A stretch of 64,000 nt of DNA from Niveispirillum sp048066115 (GCF_048066115.1 NZ_JBLTYX010000003.1:248001-312000); one strand, 5' to 3'. Shown: positions 15,993 to 25,437, counted from the first letter of the stretch. A program made the numbers and translations. Notes: generated by a model not told the origin, from the sequence alone.

Positions 15993-18932
15993 ATGGCCCC
16001 CTACGATCAAGCCCCGAGCGAGCGCCTGTCCTTCCTTTTCGGCGCCAACGGCACCTTCATCGCGGAACTCTACGCCCGTTACCGTCAGGACCCGACCGCG
16101 GTCGATGCCAGCTGGCAGTCCTTCTTCGCCGAACTGGGCGATGATGGACACGCCATCCTGGCCGAACTGAACGGTGCCTCCTGGGCGAAAGCGACCGCCA
16201 AGGTCATCGGGGCCGCCGACCCGGACGCCCCGCCGCCGGCCAAGCCCGGCAAGGGCGACAAGGCCGCCCCGACCCCGGCCGCCGCCGCCCCGGTTGTCAA
16301 CGGCTTCACGCCCGAGCAGGTCCGTCAGGCCCAGCTGGACAGTCTGCGCGCCCTGATGCTGATCCGGAACTATCGTGTCCGCGGCCATCTGCTGGCCAAG
16401 CTGGACCCGCTGGGCATGGACAAGCGGGCTGAGCATGCGGAGCTGGATTACCGCCATCACGGCTTCACCGATGCCGATCTGGACCGCCCTATCTTCATCA
16501 ACAATGTGCTGGGGATGGAAACCGCCACCCTGCGCCAGATCGTGGACGCGGTGCAGCGCACCTACTGCGGTTCCATCGGCGTGGAGTTCATGCATATCCA
16601 GGACCCGGAGCAGAAGGCCTGGATACAGGAGCGCATCGAAGGCATTCGCAACCAGACCGACTTCACCGTCAATGGCAAGAAGGCCATCCTGCAACGGCTG
16701 ACGGCGGCGGAAGGTTTCGAGAAGTTCTGCCAGGTGAAATACACGGGCACGAAGCGCTTCGGCCTGGAAGGCGGCGAGGTGCTGGTCCCGGCCATCGAGC
16801 AGGTGATGAAGCGCGGTGGCCAGATGGGCCTGAAGGAGATCGTGCTGGGCATGGCCCATCGCGGCCGCCTGAACGTGCTGGCCAATGTCATGGGCAAGCC
16901 GTTCAAGGCCATCTTCAGCGAGTTCCAGGGCAACCCCGCCAACCCCGAGGATGTGCAGGGCTCCGGCGACGTGAAGTACCATATGGGTACGTCCAGCGAC
17001 CGTGATTTCGACGGCAATACCATCCACCTGTCGCTGTCGCCCAACCCGTCGCATCTGGAAGTCGTGAACCCGGTCGTCTGCGGGCGTGTACGCGCCAAGC
17101 AGTGCCAGATCTCCGGCCAGGTGCCGCCGTCGGATGAAAGCCGCGCCAATGTGCTGGGCGTGCTGCTGCATGGCGACGCGGCGTTCGCCGGCCAGGGCCT
17201 GGTGCCCGAGACGCTGCTGCTGTCGGAGCTGAAGGGCTACCGCACCGGCGGTATCATCCATTTCATCATCAACAACCAGATCGGCTTCACCACCGCCCCG
17301 CAATACAGCCGTTCCGGCCCGTATCCGACGGAAGTGGCCAAGTCGATCCAGGCCCCGATCTTCCATGTGAATGGTGACGATCCGGAAGCCGTCATCCATG
17401 TCAGCCGCATCGCCATCGAATTCCGCCAGAAGTTCCTGAAGGACGTGGTGGTCGACGTGGTCTGCTATCGCCGCCAGGGTCACAATGAAGGCGACGAGCC
17501 GGCATTCACCCAGCCGCTGATGTACAAGACCATCGCCAAGCAGACCACGACCCGCGCCCTTTATGCCCAGCAGCTGGTGGCCGAAGGCGTGCTGACAGCC
17601 GCCGAGGCCGATGGTTACGTCGCCGATTTCAATGCGACGCTGGAGGCCGAATTCCAGGCCGGCATGTCATACAAGGCCAACAAGGCCGACTGGCTGGAAG
17701 GCAAGTGGTCGGGCCTGTCGACCGCCACGCCGGATGCCCGCCGTGGCGTCACCGCCGTGGCCCCGGACGTGCTGAAGGAGGTTGGCCTGGCCATCTCCAA
17801 GGTGCCGGCCGGCTTCAACGTCAATTCCAAGGTCGCCCGTCAGCTCAAGGCTAAGGCCGAGGCGATCGAGTCGGGCCAGGGCATCGACTGGGCCACGGCC
17901 GAGGCGCTGGCCTTCGGTACGCTGGCCGTGGAGGGCACCCCGGTGCGCCTGTCGGGTCAGGATGTGGGCCGCGGCACCTTCTCCCAGCGCCATTGCGTGC
18001 TGGTCGATCAGGTGAACGAGGAGAAGCTGGTTCCCCTGAACCTGATCCGTCCGGGCAGCCAGGCCAATTTCGAGGTGCATGACAGCCCGCTGTCGGAAGC
18101 CGCGGTCCTGGGTTTCGAATATGGCTTCTCCCTGACGGAACCGCATGCGCTGACCATCTGGGAAGCGCAGTTCGGCGATTTCGTGAATGGCGCCCAGGTC
18201 ATCATCGACCAGTTCATCAGCTCTGCCGAATCGAAGTGGCTGCGCATGTCCGGTCTGGTCATGCTGCTGCCGCACGGCATGGAAGGCCAGGGGCCGGAGC
18301 ATTCGTCCGCCCGTCCGGAGCGCTTCCTGCAGAACTGCGCCGAGGATAACTGGCAGATCTGCAACATCACGACGCCGGCCAATTATTTCCACGCGCTGCG
18401 CCGCCAGGTGCGCCGCGACTTCCGCAAGCCGCTGATCGTGATGTCGCCGAAGTCGCTGCTGCGCCACAAGCTGGCCGTATCGCCGCTGGACATGTTCTCC
18501 AACGGCCAGACCTTCCACCGCGTCCTCTATGAAACGGGTGTGGATCTGGTGGCCAACGACAAGATCCGCCGCGTCGTCATCTGCACGGGCAAGGTCTATT
18601 ACGATCTGTTCCAGGAGCGGGAGAACCGGGGCGTCAAGGATGTGGCCATACTGCGCCTGGAGCAGCTCTATCCGTTCCCGGCCGACGTGCTGGCCGAGGA
18701 ACTGGCCAAGTACCCGAACGCCGACGTGGTCTGGTGCCAGGAGGAGTCGGAGAACCAGGGTTACTGGACCTTCGTCGACCGCCGCATCGAGAAGGTGCTG
18801 GTCAGCATCTCCCACAAGGCCAGCCGTCCGAAATACGCGGGCCGTCCGGAATCGGCCGCCCCCGCCACCGGCATGCTGAAGCGCCACAACCAGGAGCAGG
18901 CGAAGCTTCTGGATGAAGCGCTGACGGTCTGA
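15993..18932 (+). CDS. sucA: 2-oxoglutarate dehydrogenase E1 component
   Basis: SucA is the thiamine-diphosphate E1 of the 2-oxoglutarate dehydrogenase complex of the TCA cycle. The 979-residue product shows the E2-binding N-terminus ('FLFGANGTFIAELYARY'), 'GMAHRGRLNVL' with active-site His, the ThDP/Mg motif 'VNGDDPEAVIHV' and 'GHNEGDEPAFTQP'. The C-terminal region has 'LLPHGMEGQGPEHSSARPERFLQ'-type sequence. ATG 15993 has GGAAC upstream. sucB follows after 55 bases, forming an operon. Confidence 0.97.
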   Translation: MAPYDQAPSERLSFLFGANGTFIAELYARYRQDPTAVDASWQSFFAELGDDGHAILAELNGASWAKATAKVIGAADPDAPPPAKPGKGDKAAPTPAAAAPVVNGFTPEQVRQAQLDSLRALMLIRNYRVRGHLLAKLDPLGMDKRAEHAELDYRHHGFTDADLDRPIFINNVLGMETATLRQIVDAVQRTYCGSIGVEFMHIQDPEQKAWIQERIEGIRNQTDFTVNGKKAILQRLTAAEGFEKFCQVKYTGTKRFGLEGGEVLVPAIEQVMKRGGQMGLKEIVLGMAHRGRLNVLANVMGKPFKAIFSEFQGNPANPEDVQGSGDVKYHMGTSSDRDFDGNTIHLSLSPNPSHLEVVNPVVCGRVRAKQCQISGQVPPSDESRANVLGVLLHGDAAFAGQGLVPETLLLSELKGYRTGGIIHFIINNQIGFTTAPQYSRSGPYPTEVAKSIQAPIFHVNGDDPEAVIHVSRIAIEFRQKFLKDVVVDVVCYRRQGHNEGDEPAFTQPLMYKTIAKQTTTRALYAQQLVAEGVLTAAEADGYVADFNATLEAEFQAGMSYKANKADWLEGKWSGLSTATPDARRGVTAVAPDVLKEVGLAISKVPAGFNVNSKVARQLKAKAEAIESGQGIDWATAEALAFGTLAVEGTPVRLSGQDVGRGTFSQRHCVLVDQVNEEKLVPLNLIRPGSQANFEVHDSPLSEAAVLGFEYGFSLTEPHALTIWEAQFGDFVNGAQVIIDQFISSAESKWLRMSGLVMLLPHGMEGQGPEHSSARPERFLQNCAEDNWQICNITTPANYFHALRRQVRRDFRKPLIVMSPKSLLRHKLAVSPLDMFSNGQTFHRVLYETGVDLVANDKIRRVVICTGKVYYDLFQERENRGVKDVAILRLEQLYPFPADVLAEELAKYPNADVVWCQEESENQGYWTFVDRRIEKVLVSISHKASRPKYAGRPESAAPATGMLKRHNQEQAKLLDEALTV

Positions 18933-18987
18933 TCCACCGGCTTCCACCCATTCCTTAAAGACCATCCAAACGCGAAGGCCACAAAAC

Positions 18988-20217
18988 ATGGCGACGGAAA
19001 TCAAGGTGCCCACCCTGGGCGAATCGGTCACGGAAGCGACGGTTGCCCGCTGGCTGAAGAAGGTCGGCGACGCGATCAATGTCGATGACGCCCTGGTGGA
19101 ACTGGAAACCGACAAGGTGACGCTGGAGGTCAATGCCCAGGCCGCCGGTACCCTGGTCGAGATCGTGGCCGCCGAAGGCGCCAATGTCGCCGTCGGCGCC
19201 CTGCTGGGCACCATCGGCGAAGGCGCCGGTGCTCCGGCTGCCAAGCCGGCCGCTGCTGCCCCGGCCCCCGCCGTTGCCGCCCCGGCTCCGGCGGCCGCCC
19301 CCGCTGCCCCGGTGGCTGGCGCGCCCGTGTTCCCGGCCGCCGCCAAGATTGCTGCCGATAACGGCGTCGATACCGGCGCCATCGCCGGCACCGGCAAGGA
19401 TGGCCGCGTGACCAAGGGCGACGTGCTGGCCGCCATCGACACGCCGAAGGCCGCCGCTCCCGCCCCGGCTCCCGCACCCAAGCCCGCCCCGGCCCCGTCC
19501 GGTCCGCGCGCCAAGGCCGACCTGGAGGAGCGGGTGCGCATGACCCGCCTGCGCCAGCGTATCGCCGAGCGTCTGAAGGAAGCGCAGAACACCGCCGCCA
19601 TGCTGACCACCTTCAACGAGGTGGACATGACGAACGTGATCGCCATGCGCAACCAGTTGAAGGACGGCTTCGAGAAGAAGCACGGCGTGAAGCTGGGCTT
19701 CATGTCCTTCTTCGTGAAGGCCTGTCTGGTGGCCCTGAAGGAGTTGCCAGCGGTCAATGCCGAGATCGACGGTACCGATCTGGTCTACAAGAACTACTAT
19801 GACATCGGTGTTGCCGTCGGCACGCCGCAGGGTCTGGTGGTTCCGGTCGTCCGCAACGCTGACCAGCTTTCCTTCGCCGGGGTGGAAAAGACCATCGGCG
19901 ATCTGGGCAAGAAGGCCCGTGACGGCAAGCTGTCGATGGAAGACCTGTCGGGCGGCACCTTCACCATCTCCAACGGTGGTGTCTATGGCTCGCTGATGTC
20001 GACCCCGATCCTGAACACGCCGCAGTCCGGCATCCTGGGCATGCACAAGACCATGGACCGCGCCGTCGTCGTGAACGGGAAGGTCGAGGTCCGTCCCATG
20101 ATGTATCTGGCCCTGTCCTACGATCACCGCATCATCGATGGCCGCGAAGCGGTGACCTTCCTGGTCCGCGTCAAGGAATGCATCGAGAATCCGGAGCGCA
20201 TCCTGCTGGAAGTCTGA
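18988..20217 (+). CDS. sucB: Dihydrolipoyllysine-residue succinyltransferase (E2 of 2-oxoglutarate dehydrogenase)
   Basis: The 409-residue E2 core has one lipoyl domain with the lipoylated lysine in 'ELETDKVTLEV' (residue about 43). An Ala/Pro linker follows, then an E1/E3-binding domain ('KIAADNGVDTGAIAGTGKDGRVTKGD' region), a second linker, and a catalytic domain ending with 'SYDHRIIDGREA' that carries the active-site His. It transfers succinyl groups from E1 to CoA. No lpd gene follows; transcription appears to stop at a strong terminator. Confidence 0.97.
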   Translation: MATEIKVPTLGESVTEATVARWLKKVGDAINVDDALVELETDKVTLEVNAQAAGTLVEIVAAEGANVAVGALLGTIGEGAGAPAAKPAAAAPAPAVAAPAPAAAPAAPVAGAPVFPAAAKIAADNGVDTGAIAGTGKDGRVTKGDVLAAIDTPKAAAPAPAPAPKPAPAPSGPRAKADLEERVRMTRLRQRIAERLKEAQNTAAMLTTFNEVDMTNVIAMRNQLKDGFEKKHGVKLGFMSFFVKACLVALKELPAVNAEIDGTDLVYKNYYDIGVAVGTPQGLVVPVVRNADQLSFAGVEKTIGDLGKKARDGKLSMEDLSGGTFTISNGGVYGSLMSTPILNTPQSGILGMHKTMDRAVVVNGKVEVRPMMYLALSYDHRIIDGREAVTFLVRVKECIENPERILLEV

Positions 20218-20244
20218 TCATTCCGGTGGTGCAATAAAATGAAT

Positions 20245-20272
20245 GGGCCGCCCGGTGACGGGCGGCCCTTTT
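20245..20272 (+). terminator. Rho-independent terminator after sucAB
   Basis: A perfect 10-bp GC stem (GGGCCGCCCG / CGGGCGGCCC) with a GTGA loop is followed by TTTT. Confidence 0.92.
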
Positions 20273-20292
20273 CTATTCCGGATACAGAATGA

Positions 20293-21312
20293 TCAATCGG
20301 CCACGGCCGAAGCCCCTTCCCAACGCTGCGGCCAGGGGCGGTCATAGAGCGGGCGTTCCGGGGCCTGCAGGCCGTGATGGATGGCCAGGTCCAGCACCCA
20401 GTCCAGATACATCTCGATCATGCCCGACACATGGAAGGCCGGGCAGCCGGTGTAGAGCCGGTCATTGCCCGTGCTGAACGGCGTGATGGAACGGCCATCC
20501 AGGCGCAGGCGGATGCCGTCCGGTGCATGTTCGATGCGGAACGCACAAGCTTCACCGGTCGTCGGGTTCACTGCACTCTCCCCCTCCGGTTCCAGCTTGG
20601 AGGCATGCAGGAAGGTGACGATCATGCCCAGGCTGCCGGCGGCAAGCGTCTTCAGTTCCTTGCGGCTGCGCCACATGGCGTCGCGCCAATGGTTGACGGG
20701 CAGGTCCAGGCCCAGATGCAGCGAGGCCTCCACCAGGCTGAAGCACATATGCAGGGCGGTGTTGCTGCCGGTCTTGGAGATGGAGACCATGTCATGGTCG
20801 GCGCGGGCGTAAAGCGCGGACCCCTTGAAGAAGCCCTGGGCGAAGCGGGCCATGCGGGCGAACGGGCAGGCGGGAACAGGCTTGTTCACCAGTTCGGCGG
20901 CCCATTCATCCAGCACCAAGTTCAGGCTGATACAGGCCTGGGCGCGCAGCCAGTTCAACTTCTGCGCCTGTGACAGGCCGGCGGGCAGGGGAGCGAACGG
21001 GCCGTCGCCATGGGTGCGGGCCAGTTCCATGCGCCCCCGCAGCTTGTCGCGCAGGTCATGGAACAGGAAGGACAGGAACAGGTTGCCCTTCACCCGGTCG
21101 CGATTGTCGGACGTCAGGGGCGTGCCATCCTCCAGCAGCGTATCGATGCCCTGGGCCTCGCCGCCACGCCGGGTCAGCCAGTCCAGGATGGACCCCACGC
21201 CCAGGCGCGACAGGCCGGCCTTGCCATGGGCCTGACGGTAAAGCTGGGCGAAGCTGCCCTCGGCTTCGGTCTCGCCGGACTGGATGAACCGGATATGCGC
21301 GCTGCCGTCCAT
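20293..21312 (-). CDS. Protein of unknown function
   Basis: The 339-residue soluble protein has no signal peptide or membrane segment. It is rich in Trp, His and Cys ('CPFARMARFAQGFF', 'DHDMVSISKTGSNTALHMCFSL', 'PLYDRPWPQRWEG'), which could indicate an enzyme, but I recognise no family. The start ATG 21312 has a GGGGGAT ribosome binding site. It is convergent with sucB across a terminator. Codon usage and GC content match its neighbours. Confidence 0.75.
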   Translation of the reverse strand: MDGSAHIRFIQSGETEAEGSFAQLYRQAHGKAGLSRLGVGSILDWLTRRGGEAQGIDTLLEDGTPLTSDNRDRVKGNLFLSFLFHDLRDKLRGRMELARTHGDGPFAPLPAGLSQAQKLNWLRAQACISLNLVLDEWAAELVNKPVPACPFARMARFAQGFFKGSALYARADHDMVSISKTGSNTALHMCFSLVEASLHLGLDLPVNHWRDAMWRSRKELKTLAAGSLGMIVTFLHASKLEPEGESAVNPTTGEACAFRIEHAPDGIRLRLDGRSITPFSTGNDRLYTGCPAFHVSGMIEMYLDWVLDLAIHHGLQAPERPLYDRPWPQRWEGASAVAD

Positions 21313-21410
21313 GAAATCCCCCGCTGCTGATGGCGGGGGTGGAAAAGCAAGGCGCGGGCCAGTGCTAGAAATTTCAATGATTACAATGAGTTATGGCGTA
21401 TGATGTTCTT

Positions 21411-21438
21411 GCAATCCGCAATGTCCCTTGCGGATTGC
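21411..21438. other. Hairpin in intergenic region
   Basis: An 11-bp perfect inverted repeat (GCAATCCGCAA / TTGCGGATTGC, 6-base loop) lies just downstream of the DUF1289 gene, which ends at 21482 on the minus strand. No T-run follows on either strand. It may be a factor-independent stop or mRNA 3' stabiliser. Confidence 0.4.
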
Positions 21439-21481
21439 CATTGGGCCGGCGCTTTTTGCCCAGTGGATTTTGCCCCAACGG

Positions 21482-21679
21482 TCAGTCCGTGCCGGGCACG
21501 GGCCTTCCCAGCCGGGTCCAGACGGCGCGGCGTTCGTCCGGGGTCATGACACCCCAGCGCATGATCTCTTCCAGGAGCCGCTTGCAGCCCAGGCAATATT
21601 GGCGCTTGCGGTCCAGGTCGCAGCGGCGGATGCAGGGGCTGGGCACATAATCGTCTTGGCTCGGGTTCTCCATGTTCAT
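21482..21679 (-). CDS. DUF1289 family cysteine-rich small protein
   Basis: The 65-residue protein contains the DUF1289 pattern 'SPCIRRCDLD', 'YCLGCKR' and 'EIMRWGVMTPDERRAVW', with four conserved cysteines suggesting a metal site. Function is unknown. The ATG overlaps the stop of the upstream oxidoreductase gene by three bases (ATG 21679, stop 21676-21678), so the two form an operon. Confidence 0.88.
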   Translation of the reverse strand: MNMENPSQDDYVPSPCIRRCDLDRKRQYCLGCKRLLEEIMRWGVMTPDERRAVWTRLGRPVPGTD

Positions 21680-22686
21680 GCCCCCATGGCGGCGGCCAGC
21701 CGCGCGCCGCTGACGAAGGCGGCTTCCGCCCGCGCTTCCAGGCACCAGTCGCCGCAAGCCCCCAGGCCCAGGGGGGCGTCCCAAAGGTATCCGTCGGACA
21801 GCGGCGCCGTGGGCAGGGCGTGCGGCCAATGGTGCAGGGCGAGGAAGGCGGGCTCGGCCGTGATCCCCGTGGCGGCGCGGAAGGCCGGCAGCAGGGTGGT
21901 GATCACGGCGTCGTCCGTGTCCTCCCGGTGGCGTTCGGACCATGCAGGGGCGGCATGGGCGATGAAGCCGGCCCGTCCGTCGCGGCCCGGCTTGCCCCCG
22001 TCATGGGCGATCCAGGATAGCGGCCGATCCTCTGCGCCCGCACCGCCCAGGAAGGCGGCATCCCAGGGCGGCAGCACGGCGGCCCCATAGCCCAGCATCA
22101 GCGCCCGGCAGGGTGCCATCACGGCCTGCGCCGCCCGCGTCGCCAGGGCGGGGGCAACGAGGGACAGTAACCTGGCCGCCAGCGGGGCCGGGACGGCGAT
22201 GACGACCCGGGTGAAAGGCCCCTCCTGCGCGTCATCCGCCAGTGCCAGATGCCAATGGCCGGGTGTGCCCGTGACGGCGGTGACCCTGCTGCCGAAGCGC
22301 GGACGGGCCGCCTCCGGCAGGCGAGCGATCAGGCCCCTGATGATGCCATCCATGCCGGGCAGGCCCACGAACCGTTCCACCACATGCGGTTGCACGCTTC
22401 CATCGGCGGACAGCCGCACGACATGCCCCATCCAGGGGGCGGCGTGACCGTCCCCCACCAGTTCGCCCATCACGTCACGGAACCCCGCATCGCGCACCGT
22501 CAGGAACTGCCCACCATGGTCGAAGCGCCAGCCGCCGGCCCGGTGCGTGGACAGGCGCCCGCCCGGTGCCGTGCCCGCATCGAACAGGGTGACGGGTAAC
22601 CCATGCGCCGACAGGGCAAGGGCTGCGGCCAGCCCGGCCAGGCCGGCGCCAATGATGGCGGTGGGAAGGGGGGTGGGATGCGTCAT
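21676..22686 (-). CDS. FAD-dependent amine oxidase-like (renalase-type) oxidoreductase
   Basis: The 336-residue flavoprotein begins with the Rossmann dinucleotide motif 'AIIGAGLAGLAAALAL' and 'GGRLSTH' (FAD-contact), followed by 'FDHGGQFLTVRD'. The C-terminal 'GLGACGDWCLEARAEAAFVSGARLA' closes the FAD site. The pattern resembles bacterial renalase-like NAD(P)/FAD oxidoreductases that repair aberrant dihydronicotinamides, but the substrate is not certain. It is cotranscribed with DUF1289 and divergent from the histidine kinase gene. Confidence 0.85.
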   Translation of the reverse strand: MTHPTPLPTAIIGAGLAGLAAALALSAHGLPVTLFDAGTAPGGRLSTHRAGGWRFDHGGQFLTVRDAGFRDVMGELVGDGHAAPWMGHVVRLSADGSVQPHVVERFVGLPGMDGIIRGLIARLPEAARPRFGSRVTAVTGTPGHWHLALADDAQEGPFTRVVIAVPAPLAARLLSLVAPALATRAAQAVMAPCRALMLGYGAAVLPPWDAAFLGGAGAEDRPLSWIAHDGGKPGRDGRAGFIAHAAPAWSERHREDTDDAVITTLLPAFRAATGITAEPAFLALHHWPHALPTAPLSDGYLWDAPLGLGACGDWCLEARAEAAFVSGARLAAAMGA

Positions 22687-22816
22687 GCCTGTCTGACGGG
22701 TGGGTTGCTCGGGGGGCGGTCATACGCCCACGACGAAGGCCATACTATGCTTGTGTGTCATGACACCAGGGGTTGGGAGTGCTAACAATATTCATCCTCT
22801 TGGCCGCGAGCAGGCG

Positions 22817-24319
22817 ATGGACGGTACGACCGGCGCAGAACGGCCACCCCATACACCGGACCGCCCCCGGGCGCGTGCATCGGTGTTCTCCCCCTGGCTG
22901 GCCCTGCCCCTGGCGCTGGTCGGGATTCTTGCCATTGTCGTGACCCTGGCCTGGCCGGAGGCGACCCTGCCCGCCCGGATCGATCCCTGGCAGCCGGCGG
23001 CGCTGGTCTGTGCCGGCATCGCCCTGCTGCTGCTGCTCTGGGTCATCATCCATGCCGTCCGCCAGCATCAGGCGGATGCGTTGGGTGAGCGCCGCGACCT
23101 GCGCACCGCCAATGCCGCCCTGGTGGCGCAGGTGGGCCGCCAGCAGGCGGCGCTGGACCGGCTGGCCCAGTCGGAGCGCAAATACCGCGAGATTTACGAG
23201 ACGGCGATGGAGGGGATGTTCACCACCGACATTTCCGGCCGCTTCCTGTCCGCCAATCCCGCCTTGCTGACCATGATCGGTTACGACAACGAGGCGCAAC
23301 TGAAGGCCGAGGTGGTCGATGCCACTGTCAGCTTCTATGTCGACCAGGAGAACCGCGAGGCGATCACCCAGTCCCTGCTGGCGCAGGAGGAGGTGGGCAG
23401 CATGCCGGTGGAACTGCGCCACCGCGACGGCAGCCATTTCTGGGTCGCCATCTCCGCCCGCATCATCCGCAACGAGGATGGGCGCGCCGTGGCCTTCCAG
23501 GGCAGCGTGCGCGACATCACGCAATGGCGGCGCGACCGGCTGGCCATGGAACAGGCGCTGAGTGCGGCCGAGATGGCCAATCGCGCCAAGTCGGAATTCC
23601 TGGCCAACATGACGCACGAGCTGCGCACACCCTTGAACGCCATCATCGGCTTTTCGGAGATCATCGCCACCCAGGCCATGGGACCCATCGGCCAGCCCGC
23701 CTATCGTGAATATGCCCATGACATCCATGACAGCGGTCAGATGCTGCTGACCCTGATCAACGACATCCTGGACCTGTCGCGCATCCAGGCCGGCAAGAAG
23801 GAACTGTCGGAGAAGCTGGTGGATGTGCCGCGCCTGATCCGGTCCAGCATGCGCCTGGTGGCGGAACGCGCCGACAAGGGCGGCGTGCTGCTGGAGACGG
23901 AGATGGAGGCGGAATTGCCGCCGGTGCGCGCCGACGAGGTAGCGCTGAAACAGATTCTGAACAACCTGTTGTCCAACGCCGTGAAGTTCACGCCCGATGG
24001 CGGCAAGGTCGTCTGCGGCGCGCGGGTGGAGGAGGATGGGGCCCTGTCGCTCTATGTCCGCGATACCGGTATCGGCATGCGGGAGGAGGACATGACCACC
24101 GCCATGGAGCCGTTCCGGCAGATCGAGGGTAGCCATTCGCGCAGCGCCGGCGGTGTCGGCCTGGGCCTGCCGCTGGTTCTGGCTCTGGCCCGCCTGCATG
24201 GCGGCGACGCGCGGCTGGAAAGCCGGCTGGAGCATGGCACGCTGGTCACCGTGACCCTGCCGCCGACCCGGGTGCAGGCCATGCCCCTGGCCTTCCTGCG
24301 CTCCGTGGCGCCGGTATAG
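22817..24319 (+). CDS. Membrane-bound PAS sensor histidine kinase
   Basis: The 500-residue product has two transmembrane helices (about residues 25-45 and 60-80), a short coiled coil and a PAS domain (about 105-220, ending 'GSVRDITQWRRDR'). HisKA follows with the phosphorylated His in 'FLANMTHELRTPLNAIIGFSE', then HATPase_c with 'NNLLSNAVKF', 'DTGIGMREED' and 'GGVGLGLPLV'. No response regulator lies adjacent. I chose ATG 22817; an open frame extends to 22700. Element copy C begins six bases after the stop. Confidence 0.92.
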   Translation: MDGTTGAERPPHTPDRPRARASVFSPWLALPLALVGILAIVVTLAWPEATLPARIDPWQPAALVCAGIALLLLLWVIIHAVRQHQADALGERRDLRTANAALVAQVGRQQAALDRLAQSERKYREIYETAMEGMFTTDISGRFLSANPALLTMIGYDNEAQLKAEVVDATVSFYVDQENREAITQSLLAQEEVGSMPVELRHRDGSHFWVAISARIIRNEDGRAVAFQGSVRDITQWRRDRLAMEQALSAAEMANRAKSEFLANMTHELRTPLNAIIGFSEIIATQAMGPIGQPAYREYAHDIHDSGQMLLTLINDILDLSRIQAGKKELSEKLVDVPRLIRSSMRLVAERADKGGVLLETEMEAELPPVRADEVALKQILNNLLSNAVKFTPDGGKVVCGARVEEDGALSLYVRDTGIGMREEDMTTAMEPFRQIEGSHSRSAGGVGLGLPLVLALARLHGGDARLESRLEHGTLVTVTLPPTRVQAMPLAFLRSVAPV

Positions 24320-24325
24320 TTTGTT

Positions 24326-24428
24326 CCCTGAGGCGCCGGGCGCCCGCATCCGCGGGCTTGGCTCATGCGCCACGTGGCGCGCGGCGGCAGTCGCCGCCGT
24401 ACCACCGGCAAGTACTTCGCCGGTGGTA
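24326..24428 (+). repeat. Multi-hairpin dispersed element, copy C
   Basis: The copy begins CCCTGAGGCGCCGGGCG. It has hairpin 1 CCCGC-ATCC-GCGGG, junction TTGGCTCAT, hairpin 2 GCGCC-ACGT-GGCGC and hairpin 3 GGCGGC-AGTC-GCCGCC. It ends in a 10-bp hairpin (24400-24409 with 24419-24428, TACCACCGGC arm). It lies between convergent genes. Confidence 0.88.
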
Positions 24429-24457
24429 TAAAGCCCCCTTCGGGGCGCTCGCCCTGC

Positions 24458-24994
24458 TCACTTCACGCGGCGGACTTTGATGATGCCGGTGACGCCATCG
24501 ATGGTCATGGTGAAGCTGCCGACGATGCCCTTCTCGATCCGCACGGTCTTGCCGGTCTTGGCATTGGCGATGGAGCGGGCCACGACCTGGCTCCAGACCT
24601 GGCCATTGTCCAGCGTGAAGGTATAGCGGTCGATGGTCTGCTGGCTGACGGAGACCAGCTTGGCAGTGATGCTCTCCGCCTCTTCCGGCTTGGCGGCGAC
24701 GGCGGGGTTCTGCTTGTCCTGGATGCGCTCGGCACCGAAGGCCTGCTCCTTGCTCACCGGCGGGGCGGGGGGAATCGGGGCCTGGGGAGCCATGGGGGCG
24801 GCCGGCGGCGGGGCGGCGTGGCGCAGGCCCGGCACGGTGCGGTCATAGCAGGCGAGCCGCGCGCTGTTGTCGAGAATGCCCAGGCATTTCAGCACATCGT
24901 CCTGGCCGGCGGCCAGGGCGGGGGCGGGCAATATCGCCGGGCCCGACAGGACAAGGGCGGCGGCAAGCAGGCGGGACAGGCGGAAATCGCGCAT
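24458..24994 (-). CDS. Exported protein of unknown function with 'CxxI-D-RLxCYD' motif
   Basis: The 178-residue product has a signal peptide ('LSRLLAAALVLSGPAILPAPALA') followed by 'CLGILDNSARLACYDRTV', a two-cysteine motif found in many small exported proteobacterial proteins. A Pro/Ala-rich linker (residues about 60-90) follows, then a C-terminal beta-rich domain ('YTFTLDNGQVWSQV', 'VRIEKGIVGSFTMTIDG'). Function is unknown. ATG 24994 is used because the upstream frame (to 25081) precedes the signal peptide. Confidence 0.8.
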   Translation of the reverse strand: MRDFRLSRLLAAALVLSGPAILPAPALAAGQDDVLKCLGILDNSARLACYDRTVPGLRHAAPPPAAPMAPQAPIPPAPPVSKEQAFGAERIQDKQNPAVAAKPEEAESITAKLVSVSQQTIDRYTFTLDNGQVWSQVVARSIANAKTGKTVRIEKGIVGSFTMTIDGVTGIIKVRRVK

Positions 24995-25102
24995 CGGGTC
25001 AAATTCCCTATGGAACCGTCGATGCGTCTGTCTGTACCCGTTGGCCGGAAATATCTCAACCGAATGCGGGGGCTGTATCACCCCCGCATGGGTTGGTTCA
25101 TG

Positions 25103-25207
25103 CCCTCAATCGCCGGGCGGGCGCATAAGGCACCCTTGGCTACGCCGCAGGTGCGGCGCGGCGGCAGTCGCCGCCGTTGGCATGGCTGGTGGTATCAGGC
25201 CACCAGC
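25103..25207 (+). repeat. Multi-hairpin dispersed element, copy D, overlapping the purS 3' end
   Basis: The copy begins CCCTCAATCGCCGGGCG, with a weak hairpin 1, junction TTGGCTACG, hairpin 2 GCCGC-AGGT-GCGGC and hairpin 3 GGCGGC-AGTC-GCCGCC. The final 8-bp hairpin (25185-25192 with 25200-25207) pairs element sequence with the last coding bases of purS; the purS stop (25195-25197) lies in its loop. Confidence 0.82.
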
Positions 25208-25437
25208 TCGATCGAGTAATTCTCGATGACGGTGTTGGCCAGCAGCTTGCGGCACATGTCCTCGATCTGGGCCTTGGCCTTGGCCGGGTCGGTTTCGGCC
25301 ACTTCCAGCTCGATCAGCTTGCCCTGGCGGACCTCGCCGATCCCTTCGAAGCCCAGGTTGGTCAGCGCATGGCCGATGGCCTTGCCCTGCGGGTCCAGCA
25401 CGCCGTTCTTCAGGGTGACGATGACTTTGGCCTTCAT
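25195..25437 (-). CDS. purS: Phosphoribosylformylglycinamidine synthase subunit PurS
   Basis: PurS is the 80-residue dimeric accessory subunit that bridges PurL and PurQ in the fourth step of purine synthesis. Typical sequence is 'VTLKNGVLDPQGKAIGHALTNLGF' and 'VRQGKLIELEV', ending with the 'YSIELV' strand. In most relatives purS is directly followed by purQ and purL; here a repeat element and an unrelated gene follow. It is separated from upstream purC by a strong bidirectional terminator, so it may have its own promoter in 25438-25557. Confidence 0.93.
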   Translation of the reverse strand: MKAKVIVTLKNGVLDPQGKAIGHALTNLGFEGIGEVRQGKLIELEVAETDPAKAKAQIEDMCRKLLANTVIENYSIELVA

